Below are positions 34,392 to 43,900 of a stretch of DNA of 64,000 nucleotides, one piece after another. A program made the position numbers and the translations under genes. The stretch spans positions 1 to 64,000 of the forward strand of contig JAIBAT010000053.1 in the NCBI GenBank assembly GCA_019695055.1. The letters run 5' to 3'. Under the pieces are notes generated by a model. The model was given only the letters and a program-made list of their open reading frames with translations. It was not told the DNA's origin and ran no database searches. Within the stretch, counting starts at the first letter, position 1. Each line of letters starts with the position of its first letter. This DNA is from Candidatus Sumerlaeaceae bacterium. GTDB taxonomy: Bacteria > Sumerlaeota > Sumerlaeia > Sumerlaeales > Sumerlaeaceae.

Positions 34392-36038
34392 CTATCGAGG
34401 CTTCTTCGCAAGATCAATATCCACGTCAGTGTACCGGTCGGCATTGTACATGATTGCTGGTTTGTAGTTCTGCACCCAGGGCTGCGAGATGTTGTAGGTG
34501 CGGCGGTGGTAGCTAAACACCCAGGGGCAATCCTCGATGATCATGTCCTCGGCCTTCTGAAACATCTCGATGCGCTTCTTCGGGTCCGGCTCGTTCTGGG
34601 CAGCGTCCACCAGTTTGTCGAATTTCGGGTTCGAATAGCGGCAGCCGTTTCCGCCGTAGGGAATGTTGCGTGTATGGAAGCTCGGTATCAGTGCGTTTTC
34701 GATGTCCGGATAATCGAGCCACCAAGAGTAGGAATAGAGGTCCGGCTCGCCGCCGACAATGGCCTGGCGGAACGCGGCAGTATCGCGGCGGGCTAGATTG
34801 ACTTGAACACCAATCTTCTCCAAATCGCTCTTGATGGCGCTGGCAATTTCTCCTGTCAGGTTGTCGTCGGTAAACCAGTAATTGAGGGTCAGGTCTTTCA
34901 CTCCCGCCTCGGCGAGGAGCTTCCTGGCCTTTTCGGGATCATAGGCCCGCGGCGGGATATCGGGACGGTATCCCTCGATGCCGTAGGGCACCGAGCCGTG
35001 GGCCTGGATACCGCGACCCTGTTGCAGATTCTCGAAAATGGATTTGATGTTGATTCCGTGTGAGATCGCCTGGCGAACACGCTTGTCTTTCAGGTGCGGT
35101 TTGTTGTTCATCATGGCCACATAAAAGGTGACCAGCTCCTGAACCGGCATCATCCGGTCTCTTTTCGCCGGATCGCGGCTCCACTGGGGCCACACGGTGA
35201 AGCTCACGGCATAGGTATCCAGGTTTCCTACCTCGAACTGCTGTTGCTGGACACGGTCATTGACTGTCACCTGATAGATCAGTTTGTCGAGCTTGACGTT
35301 GTTTCCCCAGAAAAACTCATTACGCTTGAATTCCATGCGCTGGTCGTGAACCCATTTGTCCAGCACCCACGGTCCCGAACCGATGGGTTTGGCCTCGAAC
35401 TGCTTGTCGGGTTTTTCCACGCCGGCCGAGTTCTCCGGAATGATGACGGCGTTCGGCATTGCCAGCTTCGTGAGAAATGCCGGATAGGGGCGATCGAGCT
35501 TAAAAATGACAGTCTTGGGGTCGGGGGTCTCCAGGCCACTTAGTTCCTTCGCGGTTCCGCTGGTCACGGCCTCGACACCAGTGACGTTGTCGAACAGCCA
35601 TTTGCGATTGCTGTTGGTCTCGGGGCGCAGCAGGCGCGTAAACGAATAGCGCACATCCGCCGAGGTCACGGGCTTGCCGTTGGAGAATTTCGCGTCGCGT
35701 AGGTGGAACGTGTAGGTCTTGCCGTCAGACGCCACCTCCCACTTCTCGGCGAGGCCGGGAACTACCTTGTTCTCCGGGTCAAACAGCACCAGCCCGTCGT
35801 ACATATACCCGCTAACGATGCCCTCATACACGTCGTACATGAAGGCTGGATCAAGGCGCCGCGGTTCGGCGACGTTGGCGTAGGTGAAGACCTTTTGCGC
35901 ACTGGCGGCGGGCTTGGCCGAAGTTTGGCCAGTTGGGTTAGCCTTGTCGTTTCCCTGCGGACCGGAACCGCCGCATCCCGCCAGCAGCAAGCCGCAGGCC
36001 GCCGTCATGATGACCAAACCGGATTGAGTGTGCCGCAA
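34392..36038 (-). CDS. Peptide ABC transporter substrate-binding lipoprotein (SBP_bac_5 family)
   Basis: 548 residues. A TTG start at 36038 is supported by GGGAGG at about 36047-36052, eight bases upstream. The lipobox LLLAGC anchors the protein by Cys22. Family 5 solute-binding landmarks: EPRRLDPAFMYDVYEG near 58, GLVLFDPENKVVPGLAEKWEVASDGKTYTF near 85 (the conserved LAxxWxxxxDG pattern), RDAKFSNGKPVTSADVRYSF, and the IGSGPWVLDKW motif near 220. It delivers oligopeptides, dipeptides or other small ligands to the DppB-like permease encoded 6 bases downstream. The ligand cannot be told from the sequence. Confidence 0.93.
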   Translation of the reverse strand: MRHTQSGLVIMTAACGLLLAGCGGSGPQGNDKANPTGQTSAKPAASAQKVFTYANVAEPRRLDPAFMYDVYEGIVSGYMYDGLVLFDPENKVVPGLAEKWEVASDGKTYTFHLRDAKFSNGKPVTSADVRYSFTRLLRPETNSNRKWLFDNVTGVEAVTSGTAKELSGLETPDPKTVIFKLDRPYPAFLTKLAMPNAVIIPENSAGVEKPDKQFEAKPIGSGPWVLDKWVHDQRMEFKRNEFFWGNNVKLDKLIYQVTVNDRVQQQQFEVGNLDTYAVSFTVWPQWSRDPAKRDRMMPVQELVTFYVAMMNNKPHLKDKRVRQAISHGINIKSIFENLQQGRGIQAHGSVPYGIEGYRPDIPPRAYDPEKARKLLAEAGVKDLTLNYWFTDDNLTGEIASAIKSDLEKIGVQVNLARRDTAAFRQAIVGGEPDLYSYSWWLDYPDIENALIPSFHTRNIPYGGNGCRYSNPKFDKLVDAAQNEPDPKKRIEMFQKAEDMIIEDCPWVFSYHRRTYNISQPWVQNYKPAIMYNADRYTDVDIDLAKKPR

Positions 36039-36226
36039 GACGCCATCCTCCCGCCGCCCGGTGGGCGGCCGCTGGAAATTTCATTTCATGAAGTCTGGGA
36101 GGAGTAAGGTTTCAAGCGGAAAGGAGGTTTCCCGCCCTGACGTTATCAGTTGCGTTTTCGCCTCCCCTTTGCCTATGCGAATAGACATCCGTAAACCAGA
36201 TCATACACACAGGCAGGTTTCATCCG

Positions 36227-36616
36227 ATGGCTACGCGCAAGGAGTTGCAGCAGGAACTGGCGGATCTCGACCGCCAAATCAACGCTGAGGTGGCGAAAGC
36301 GCCGCTTCCCAAGATGCGGGACGTGCACCGCAGATTTCCGTTCGCGTATTTCATCCTGGGGGGCCTTGGGATTGGTTATTGGGCTGCGGGAGACAGCATT
36401 CCCGGAGTCAGCGGCAGCCTGCATACTTCCACGGCTGATTACGGGCTTTATGTGGGTGGCGTTATCATCGCGATTGGCGTCATTCGCCTCCTGCAATGGA
36501 TGTTCCTGAGCAACTTCAAGGCCGACGCGCAGTACAAGGAGGCCACCGTCACGGTGAAGGATCTCCAGCAAAAGCGCCGCGAGCTGCAGCAGGAACTGAA
36601 GAACGCGGAGGACTAA
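36227..36616 (+). CDS. Small membrane protein flanked by coiled coils
   Basis: 129 residues. A charged N-terminal helix (RKELQQELADLDRQINAEV) and a C-terminal one (KDLQQKRRELQQELKNAED) bracket two hydrophobic spans (about 41-57, YFILGGLGIGYWAAGD, and 74-94, YVGGVIIAIGVIRLLQWMFL). Both ends would face the cytoplasm if the loop is outside. The two coiled-coil ends share the KRRELQQEL pattern and could pair. I know no family for it. It is divergent from the peptide-binding lipoprotein gene across 188 bases and converges with the following membrane/TPR gene. Confidence 0.7.
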   Translation: MATRKELQQELADLDRQINAEVAKAPLPKMRDVHRRFPFAYFILGGLGIGYWAAGDSIPGVSGSLHTSTADYGLYVGGVIIAIGVIRLLQWMFLSNFKADAQYKEATVTVKDLQQKRRELQQELKNAED

Positions 36617-36631
36617 TCGCCGGCTGTCGCT

Positions 36632-38536
36632 TCATTGGATCGACTCCAGTTCCTTCCGTGCCTGAAGGGACAGTTCGCCAAGCCCTGCCGCATCCGCGAT
36701 TTTGCCGGCATTCTGGAAGCTGAGCTTTGCCAGTTCCGGTTTCCCCAGTACTGCGTAGGCGTTTCCAAGGCGCATGCCTGCGCGTGCAGCAAGAGCGCGA
36801 TCACCCTGGGCTTTAAGTCCGCCAGCTTGTATATCGCGAAGCAGGAGTTCCAACAGGTGGACGCTGTCAGTCGGCCGTTTTTGCTGGAGACGAACTTCGG
36901 CCAGGCTGGCCAGCGCCTCGCGATTCGAAGGATCAATACTCAGGGCTGCTTCAAGTTTCTGCGAGGCACTTTCCAGGTCTCCCGCTTGGGCGGCAAGCAC
37001 CCCTGTATTCACAAAAGTTGAAAGGTCGGGGCGTACCAGCTTCTCCTGCTGCCGATAATGCTCATAAGCCTGACTGACCAGCCCCCCCCGCAAAAGCAAG
37101 GTCCCAAGCAGGAACTGCGCGTCCCCCCGCGGATTAAGGTGAATCGCCTGCTCCGCGGCTGCGAGGGCCGCACTGGTGTCCCCGGCATCGGCAAGCAATT
37201 GGGCCTCACGCTTATACGCACGGCTGTCACTCGGGTTCGCCTCGATGGCTTTCCGGACCCCGGACCAATCCGTTGTGTCCAATGTGAGGAAGTACTGCCG
37301 CTGATCCACCAGAGCGACAAACACAAGGCCCAGCGTGCAGGCAATGCGCAAACTGCGAGCCCATGGCTCCGGGCCCATAAGACGACGGATTATCGTCGCG
37401 ATCATGGACTCCGGTTCATGGTCCGTGTTTGTATGGTCCGGGCTTCCTCCCCCCAGCAGCAGACGGGCAATGCGCCCATCTCGCAGTTTCCAAATGGCCC
37501 CATCGAGGATGAAATGATGGATGTTAACAAGCGCTGTAAATATCAGGAAACTTTGGACAAAGTCATACCTCAGCACGCGGCTCACAATCCACGGTCCCGG
37601 GACAAATAACACAATCCCCCCCACCACCATGGCCATGTAATAGGCAACAGGATGCCACGCCTTTTGGGCGCCATGCAATCCCTGCTCGGTCTCCCGGCGC
37701 GCATAGTAGGATGTGATCCACAAGTACTGCGCACAATGCATGAAAGCCAACACCCCGGTGCTGTAGAATCCCGGCGGCAAACGGGTGCCGGTTGCCAGCT
37801 CCAGCAATGTTGGGAAGACAAACCAGAGGAACTGGGTGGAATACATGACAAGCGCGGGGAACACACGGCGCAGCCCCCCCTCATCCGCCAGATTGACAAA
37901 CCCGTACAACCCCAATGACAGGAAAACAAACAACAACGTCACGCGCCCGGCAAGGGCCCATCCCTCCGGAATGCCCAGAGTCATCACGCGCGGATCGCTT
38001 GCGTAGACCGAGTGCATGGAGAGAAACCACATTCCATAGGAGGCTGTGAATGCCCATTTCAGCACCGCACGCAGCGAGCGGGAGGGGGAAACATTGTTGC
38101 GCCGGAGGAAAACCATCGCGACGCCAAAATTCTGGCCGGTGTAATGCCAGGGGCTATACGTCAGGTAAATCGTAAACAACAGCGGAAGGAGCACCGGCGC
38201 CCAATGGACCAGCAACGCCGCCAGGAGCATCATTGCTGTCACATAAACGGTGAAGACTCGGTATTTCGAGAAGTCCGTGGCCGTTCCATAAGCCCGATAG
38301 ATTGTCGCCATATAATGTGGATTGTTGCAAAATAGCGTGAGGAAATAGAACACAAACGACGTTGAAATGATGTTCCCATTGGACAGGAAATGATTTAGCA
38401 GGAGCAGCGGCAGCGTCCAGGCGCCACATCCAATCAGCAGGTCCGCCGCGGGACTGCGCAGCCATGCGATAGGTTCCGGAGACTGCTCTTGCGGACCTGC
38501 CACAGGCACCTGTGCCCTTTTCCTTTTTCCCGTCAT
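36632..38536 (-). CDS. Polytopic membrane protein with histidine motifs and TPR tail
   Basis: 634 residues. About ten membrane spans occupy residues 25-395. Three histidine-bearing motifs lie in or beside the spans: CNNPHYMATIYRAYG near 70, YSPWHYTGQNFGVAM near 127 and NIHHFILDGAIWKLRDGR near 345. The soluble C-terminus (about 430-634) is built of TPR-like helix pairs (YKREAQLLADAGDTSAALAA, FLLGTLLLRGGLVSQAYEHY, LASLAEVRLQQKRPTDSVHL). I recognise the general type from uncharacterised proteins of Acidobacteria and related phyla, with no assigned function. The histidines suggest metal or heme binding in the membrane. The 117-base spacer to the divergent VWA gene probably holds both promoters. 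Confidence 0.75.
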   Translation of the reverse strand: MTGKRKRAQVPVAGPQEQSPEPIAWLRSPAADLLIGCGAWTLPLLLLNHFLSNGNIISTSFVFYFLTLFCNNPHYMATIYRAYGTATDFSKYRVFTVYVTAMMLLAALLVHWAPVLLPLLFTIYLTYSPWHYTGQNFGVAMVFLRRNNVSPSRSLRAVLKWAFTASYGMWFLSMHSVYASDPRVMTLGIPEGWALAGRVTLLFVFLSLGLYGFVNLADEGGLRRVFPALVMYSTQFLWFVFPTLLELATGTRLPPGFYSTGVLAFMHCAQYLWITSYYARRETEQGLHGAQKAWHPVAYYMAMVVGGIVLFVPGPWIVSRVLRYDFVQSFLIFTALVNIHHFILDGAIWKLRDGRIARLLLGGGSPDHTNTDHEPESMIATIIRRLMGPEPWARSLRIACTLGLVFVALVDQRQYFLTLDTTDWSGVRKAIEANPSDSRAYKREAQLLADAGDTSAALAAAEQAIHLNPRGDAQFLLGTLLLRGGLVSQAYEHYRQQEKLVRPDLSTFVNTGVLAAQAGDLESASQKLEAALSIDPSNREALASLAEVRLQQKRPTDSVHLLELLLRDIQAGGLKAQGDRALAARAGMRLGNAYAVLGKPELAKLSFQNAGKIADAAGLGELSLQARKELESIQ

Positions 38537-38653
38537 ATCACCATTGTTCCTGAAACTAAGGCATATAAGCTATCCTGCACCTGCCTTGGCAAGGAATTGC
38601 CCACTGCAATTTTCCGCTTGGATAGGAAAAGGACTGCTGGCAGAAGAGAGTCC

Positions 38654-40510
38654 ATGCAATTTCTCGCCCCTTTTGGGTTTGCATTTGCCGCCGCGCTGCC
38701 GGTGATTGTGACGTTTTATTTGCTCAAGCTGCGCCGTTCGCGACAGGACGTTTCTTGCACCATGTTGTGGCGACGTGCCGCGGAGGACCTGCACGCGAAT
38801 GCGCCGTTCCAGAAGCTGCGCCGCAACCTTTTGCTTCTCCTTCAGTTGATCATCGCTGCGCTTATGGTCCTGGGGCTGGCGCGCCCGTACTTGAATCTGG
38901 CCACCGGTCGAGCCAAAGCCGCAGTGCTCCTCATCGACAAGTCCGCCAGCATGGACACCACTGACGAAAGCGCCAATCGCTCACGGCTGGAAGTGGCGCG
39001 CGAGCGGGCCATCAAGTACATCAACGACATGGCCCCGGGCGATCGCGCCATGATCGTGGAGTTCGCGGACAAGGCCAACGTCCTGGTGCAATTTTCGGCC
39101 GACAAATCGCGCCTCGAGCAGGCCGTCCGCGGCATCAGGCCAACGAACTTGCCGACCGTGGCGCAGGACGCGTTCTCGCTGGCCCAGTCCCTGGCAAAGC
39201 CAGAGAACGCGGCACTGGTTGTCTTCTCGGATGGCGCATTCCCGGCAGGAAACATTCGCCTGAACGGCGACGTTCGCTGCGAGTTTCAGGGTGTGGGCCA
39301 GCGCTGTCGCAACGCAGGAATAACGGCGCTGGACGTGCGACGACCGCCGGAGAACACGAAGGAGTATCAAGTGTTCGCCACAGTGCGCAACTTCTCCGCC
39401 GAGCCGATGGATGCGCGCCTTGAGGTCACCAATCGCGGGAGTCTCATTGATGCCAAACCGCTGCAGATAGCCCCGCAGGCCGAAGCCTCCCAGATTTTTA
39501 CCAGCGCCCAGCTCGCTGAAGGCGAGGTGGAGTTGCGCCTTGTCACAACGGACGACCTCGCCGCCGACAATACTGCCTGTGCCGTCATCAAGCCCCCTGC
39601 CGTGCGAAAGTTGCTTGTGGTCACCGGCGGGAACTACTTTCTCGACCGGGCACTGCGTCGCAACGCCGGGCAGTTGTACGATATCGCCACTGTCACGCCG
39701 GCGCTTTACTCCCCGACCACCAAAGCCGATGTCATCATATTCGACAACTTCGCACCACCAGGGCCGCTGGCCGCTGGGAGTTACTTCTTCATCAACGCCC
39801 GGCCGCCCGTGGATGGATTTACCGACTCGGGCTCGGAGGACACACCCCTCATTTTCGATTGGGATAATTCCCATCCCGTCATGCGCTACGTCGAGTTGGG
39901 AGAGGTTCTCATCCGTAGGGCCCGCAAATTTACGCTGCCGTCCGCAACGCAGATACTGGCGGAATCAAAGGATACTCCCTTGATCAGTGTCTACTCCTCG
40001 GGCAATCGGAACATCGTGCTGTGGAGTTTCGACGTCTTCGAGAGCAACCTGCCCCTACGAGTCGCGTTTCCAATCCTCGTGGCCAATTCCCTTGAATGGC
40101 TGATGCGCAACGCCGCCGCCACCGAGACGGCAGCCTCAAGCACAGGCCAGATCCTCCAAATGGATGCCCCCAACAACCTCCGCCGCGCGGCAATGAAGGA
40201 CCCAACAGGCCAGGACTGGATCCTAACCCCCAATTCCGCCGGGCGCCTACTTTTTGACCGGACCGGGCATGTCGGTTTCTACAAGGCCGAGATCGATGGC
40301 AAATCGGCAGGAGAATTTGGCGTGAGCCTCATCAATGCTGCGGAAAGCGACGTGACGCCACAGGAGACCCTCAACCTACAGAATGCCTCAGTCACCGCCC
40401 TCCGCGGCGAGGCACGGTCCAATCGGGAAATCTGGAAGTGGTTTGCGCTCGGTGCTCTGGCCATAGTGCTGTTGGAGTGGGTGGTTTATCATAAGAGGAT
40501 TTGGGTGTGA
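38654..40510 (+). CDS. BatA-like membrane protein with von Willebrand A domain
   Basis: 618 residues from ATG 38654; the frame is open further upstream but without homology. The N-terminus (MQFLAPFGFAFAAALPVIV, then FYLLKLRRSRQDVSCTMLW) is the BatA/aerotolerance N-terminal module with two membrane spans. The VWA domain (about 95-270) has the MIDAS motif DKSAS near 98 and a threonine/aspartate further on (VVFSDGAF). Further beta-rich regions and a glutamine-amidotransferase-like part (DVIIFDNFAPP, near 360) precede a final membrane span (WFALGALAIVLLEWVVY, near 600). Such proteins usually work with MoxR ATPases and other Bat proteins. None is adjacent here. The next gene starts 4 bases after the stop. 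Confidence 0.87.
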   Translation: MQFLAPFGFAFAAALPVIVTFYLLKLRRSRQDVSCTMLWRRAAEDLHANAPFQKLRRNLLLLLQLIIAALMVLGLARPYLNLATGRAKAAVLLIDKSASMDTTDESANRSRLEVARERAIKYINDMAPGDRAMIVEFADKANVLVQFSADKSRLEQAVRGIRPTNLPTVAQDAFSLAQSLAKPENAALVVFSDGAFPAGNIRLNGDVRCEFQGVGQRCRNAGITALDVRRPPENTKEYQVFATVRNFSAEPMDARLEVTNRGSLIDAKPLQIAPQAEASQIFTSAQLAEGEVELRLVTTDDLAADNTACAVIKPPAVRKLLVVTGGNYFLDRALRRNAGQLYDIATVTPALYSPTTKADVIIFDNFAPPGPLAAGSYFFINARPPVDGFTDSGSEDTPLIFDWDNSHPVMRYVELGEVLIRRARKFTLPSATQILAESKDTPLISVYSSGNRNIVLWSFDVFESNLPLRVAFPILVANSLEWLMRNAAATETAASSTGQILQMDAPNNLRRAAMKDPTGQDWILTPNSAGRLLFDRTGHVGFYKAEIDGKSAGEFGVSLINAAESDVTPQETLNLQNASVTALRGEARSNREIWKWFALGALAIVLLEWVVYHKRIWV

Positions 40511-40514
40511 CACG

Positions 40515-41867
40515 GTGAAACTTCTGCAGAGAAAATGGCTATTGTGGGCGGGAGGTGTGCTGCTAACCACCGTCTTGCTCGGTGCAGTTCTAATATCCAA
40601 TGCTCCCCGAGGCCAGACATGCCCGTTTTTGGTAATTAGCGACGGAAGTCCTGACTATCCCATCTATTCCAGTAACGGCTCGCTCACTTATGGAAACGGC
40701 ACGTGGATTGTCGTTTGGCCAGCCGGCAACTCTACAACTCATTCCCGTCATGGTGCCGTACTTTGCTGTCGGTCAACGGATCAGGGTAAGACATGGTCAA
40801 ACCCAAATCTAATCTGTAACAGTGGCCCCCTATGGAAAACAGAAACCGCTGTTTCGTTCGGTGGTGGTGAACATTTTGTGGCTACATGGGTCAGCACCGA
40901 TGACACCGCTGGATATCATGTCTTCGCGTCGACAAGCGCCGATGCTGGTATAACATGGTCACAGCCACAGGACGTAACCATCGTCCAGACAAAGATTCCA
41001 TCAAACTATTACGGAATCGAACTTCTCGGGGATAGGAACGGGCGATTTCTGTTGTTCATGCAAAACACGCCATACGGTCAGCTGTCCTGCCGATCTGTCG
41101 ATCATGGAAAGACATGGTCAAAACCAATGCTCTTGGACAGCCTTGTATTTCCACGAGGTTATTACTGGGAGTGGGCCGTAAGTGGAAACGGGACGATTCT
41201 AGCAGCCTCTACAAACTTAAAGTTTGTCGTGCAGTCAAACAACATGGGTAGCACTTGGACAACGACAAAACTACTTGCAGATCCGCCTGCGTATGACAAG
41301 GGCATGCCGCCCGTATTTTGCGGCAATGAATCATGGACAATACCAGTCAGGGTACCCACAAAATCCGGAAATACCGATGATACGGAACTGAATGTTACCG
41401 CTCTAAGCTCAAGCGACAATGGGACGACGTGGAAATTCAACCCCGCTTCAAGCACCTCGGGATACAAATTGAGTTCGCCAATTAGCAGCTGGTACAAAGT
41501 AAAATCAGACCTTAAAGGTACATTTGTGGCCTGCGGGATGATTGGCACTCCTGCAAATGGAAATCGAGGAGTTGTCGTGAGCGCCTGCACAAGCGACAGC
41601 GGAAGGTCGTGGAGTAAAGAAACACGACTGCGGGAAACCCCAATGCGAGACCGGACAGTAAACTTACTCGTGGATTTGGAAGAGCGGTACGCCACAAACA
41701 ACGGCAACACGCTACCCATTTTCGAGAGATCCACAAATGGGGACTCTCTTTTGGGGTTTGAAACCGACGGCACTGGCACATGGATAATGTTAGTCTCTAC
41801 CATCGAGGGAAAGCTGTGCATTGTCCGGTCCATTGATAACGGAAGAACTTGGGATTCTAAGTTGTGA
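40515..41867 (+). CDS. Membrane-anchored or secreted Asp-box (BNR) beta-propeller, sialidase-like
   Basis: 450 residues from GTG 40515. The N-terminal hydrophobic segment (WLLWAGGVLLTTVLLGAVLI) is a signal anchor or signal peptide. The rest is a propeller with repeated Asp-box motifs S-x-D-x-G-x-T-W: STDQGKTW near 90, SADAGITW near 137, SVDHGKTW near 195, SSDNGTTW near 297, TSDSGRSW near 356 and SIDNGRTW near 441. Asp boxes are structural, so they do not prove sialidase activity; an arginine triad is not identifiable. Only 4 bases separate it from the BatA-like gene, yet its base composition is visibly lower in G+C than that gene, which argues for a later insertion. Confidence 0.8.
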   Translation: MKLLQRKWLLWAGGVLLTTVLLGAVLISNAPRGQTCPFLVISDGSPDYPIYSSNGSLTYGNGTWIVVWPAGNSTTHSRHGAVLCCRSTDQGKTWSNPNLICNSGPLWKTETAVSFGGGEHFVATWVSTDDTAGYHVFASTSADAGITWSQPQDVTIVQTKIPSNYYGIELLGDRNGRFLLFMQNTPYGQLSCRSVDHGKTWSKPMLLDSLVFPRGYYWEWAVSGNGTILAASTNLKFVVQSNNMGSTWTTTKLLADPPAYDKGMPPVFCGNESWTIPVRVPTKSGNTDDTELNVTALSSSDNGTTWKFNPASSTSGYKLSSPISSWYKVKSDLKGTFVACGMIGTPANGNRGVVVSACTSDSGRSWSKETRLRETPMRDRTVNLLVDLEERYATNNGNTLPIFERSTNGDSLLGFETDGTGTWIMLVSTIEGKLCIVRSIDNGRTWDSKL

Positions 41868-42031
41868 TCAGAATAGTACTCTGCCCACACCCCTTGGAAG
41901 AATTGTAATCAATATCCGTGCGCGCCGCGGTATTTGACTGCCGGTGAAACTCTTTAAAAATTGCCAGGTTTTCCATCTGACGATTTTTATTGAACATTTG
42001 TTTTAATGCGGTTTGCTGGACCTATCTCACA

Positions 42032-43876
42032 ATGACTCCAGACTCCTCAACTAGTCTTCAGCCGGTCATGCGCCGCCTTTGGGGGTATGAATCATTTCGT
42101 TCGCACCAGCGCGAGGCAATGGAAGCGGTTTGCGGCGGGCGGGATTGTGTCGTCGTACTGCCAACCGGGGGTGGGAAGTCTCTTTGCTTCCAAGTGCCGG
42201 CCGTGGTGGCAGGCCCGGCCGTGGTGATTTCACCACTCATTTCCCTGATGCAGGATCAGGTGGCCGCGCTGCACCAGATTGGGGTGTCGGCAGCAGCGCT
42301 GACCAGCATGCAGTCCTCTGGCGAGGCGGGACAAACACTTGTGCGCTGGAGAAAGGGCGAACTGAAGCTGCTTTACGTTTCGCCGGAGCGAGCATTGACG
42401 CAGACTTTCATGGATTTGATCAAGGCCGCACCTCCGGCGTTTTTCGCGGTCGATGAGGCCCACTGCATCAGCCAGTGGGGGCATGATTTCCGGCCGGAGT
42501 ATCGGCTACTGAACCGATTGAGGACGGCCTTCCCAGAAAAGCCGTTTTGTGCGTTGACCGCCACTGCCACACAGCGGGTGCGGAGCGACATCGCGCAGCA
42601 GCTTCAGCTTCGCGAGGCGGAATTCTTCGTGGGGGACTTTGACCGTCCCAACCTGCACTACCGCGTGGAGCGGCGGCGCGACCGCGCCAGCCAGGTGGAG
42701 GAGATTATGCGCGGCCATGCCGGCAAGTCCGGAATAGTCTACTGCATCTCGCGAAATGACACGGAGAAGCTTTCGGAGGCGCTGAACGGACGCGGGTTTC
42801 GCACGCTCCCCTACCACGCGGGACTTGAGGAAAAGTACCGCCAAAGGGCACAGGAGGCCTTCTCGCGCGAGGAGGTGGACGCCATTGTGGCCACCGTGGC
42901 GTTTGGCATGGGGATTGACCGGTCGAATGTCCGATTCGTGATCCACGCCGGGATGCCGAAATCCGTGGAGCATTACCAGCAGGAGACAGGACGAGCTGGA
43001 CGCGACGGCCTTCCCGCGGAATGCGTCCTGCTGTACTCCCCCGCTGACGCGGTGAAATGGCGCGAAATCATGACCAAGAGCACCACCGATGGGCCAACCG
43101 AAATGCTGGAATCTCAAATGCAGAAGATCGACGAGATGAACCGGTTCGCCTCGGCAACGGCCTGTCGCCATAGGTATCTGGTGGAGTACTTCGGGCAGGG
43201 CTGGACCAAGGGAGCGTGTGGCAATTGCGATACCTGTTCATCGTCGGCGAAGTTCCACCCTGAGGGCACGCGGCTGGCCCAGATGATCCTCTCGTGCGTG
43301 GTCAGGCTGCAGGAGAAGCGCGGGGTAAACTACACGATCCAAGTGCTGCGCGGGGACAGGGACGGGCAGGTGCAGTTGGGCGATTTTGGTCTTTCAACAT
43401 TTGGGCTCATGAACACCTACTCTGAGCGTGATGTCCGGGTCTGGATTTATGATTGTCTCGCCCAAGGCCTCCTTGCGCGCAGCGAGGGAACCTACCCGAT
43501 CCTGCGCGTGACGGCGGAGGGTTGGAAGGTTCTGCGTAAAGAGGCAGAGGCACGACTGACCCTGCCCGAAGAGAAGCAGCGCGGCGGCGCGGCGCGCAAG
43601 ACCAAGGCCGAGCGCATCCAAGCCCACAAGGAACGTGCCTCCGTGGAACTGACACAGGACGGCGAAAAGGTTTTTGAAGCGCTAAAGGTCATGCGGTCCC
43701 AACTGGCTCGCGAGAAGAAGGTCCCAGCCTATGTGGTGTTCCACGACAGCACCTTGAAGACCATCGCCGAGGCCATGCCGCGAACCCGGGCGGAACTGGA
43801 AAGCATTTCCGGGTTGGGTGAGCGAAAAATTGCGAGCTATGGTCAAGTGATTTTAGAGACTGTGCGGGGGGCCTAA
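42032..43876 (+). CDS. recQ: ATP-dependent DNA helicase RecQ
   Basis: 614 residues from ATG 42032. A 3'-5' DNA helicase in recombination and replication-fork repair. Motif 0 is GYESFRSHQREAM. Walker A is LPTGGGKSLCFQVPA near 45. The DEAH-type box reads VDEAHCISQWGHDFRPEY near 135, including the RecQ aromatic loop. Motif VI is QETGRAGRDGLP near 325. The zinc-binding part has cysteines in TACRHRYLVEYFG and ACGNCDTC near 400. A winged-helix RQC domain and a C-terminal HRDC domain (EKVPAYVVFHDSTLKTIAE, then GLGERKIASYG) complete the protein. Length is normal. No SOS box was identified. Confidence 0.96.
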   Translation: MTPDSSTSLQPVMRRLWGYESFRSHQREAMEAVCGGRDCVVVLPTGGGKSLCFQVPAVVAGPAVVISPLISLMQDQVAALHQIGVSAAALTSMQSSGEAGQTLVRWRKGELKLLYVSPERALTQTFMDLIKAAPPAFFAVDEAHCISQWGHDFRPEYRLLNRLRTAFPEKPFCALTATATQRVRSDIAQQLQLREAEFFVGDFDRPNLHYRVERRRDRASQVEEIMRGHAGKSGIVYCISRNDTEKLSEALNGRGFRTLPYHAGLEEKYRQRAQEAFSREEVDAIVATVAFGMGIDRSNVRFVIHAGMPKSVEHYQQETGRAGRDGLPAECVLLYSPADAVKWREIMTKSTTDGPTEMLESQMQKIDEMNRFASATACRHRYLVEYFGQGWTKGACGNCDTCSSSAKFHPEGTRLAQMILSCVVRLQEKRGVNYTIQVLRGDRDGQVQLGDFGLSTFGLMNTYSERDVRVWIYDCLAQGLLARSEGTYPILRVTAEGWKVLRKEAEARLTLPEEKQRGGAARKTKAERIQAHKERASVELTQDGEKVFEALKVMRSQLAREKKVPAYVVFHDSTLKTIAEAMPRTRAELESISGLGERKIASYGQVILETVRGA

Positions 43877-43900
43877 TACCGAAGGGATTCCTTCGCGACC

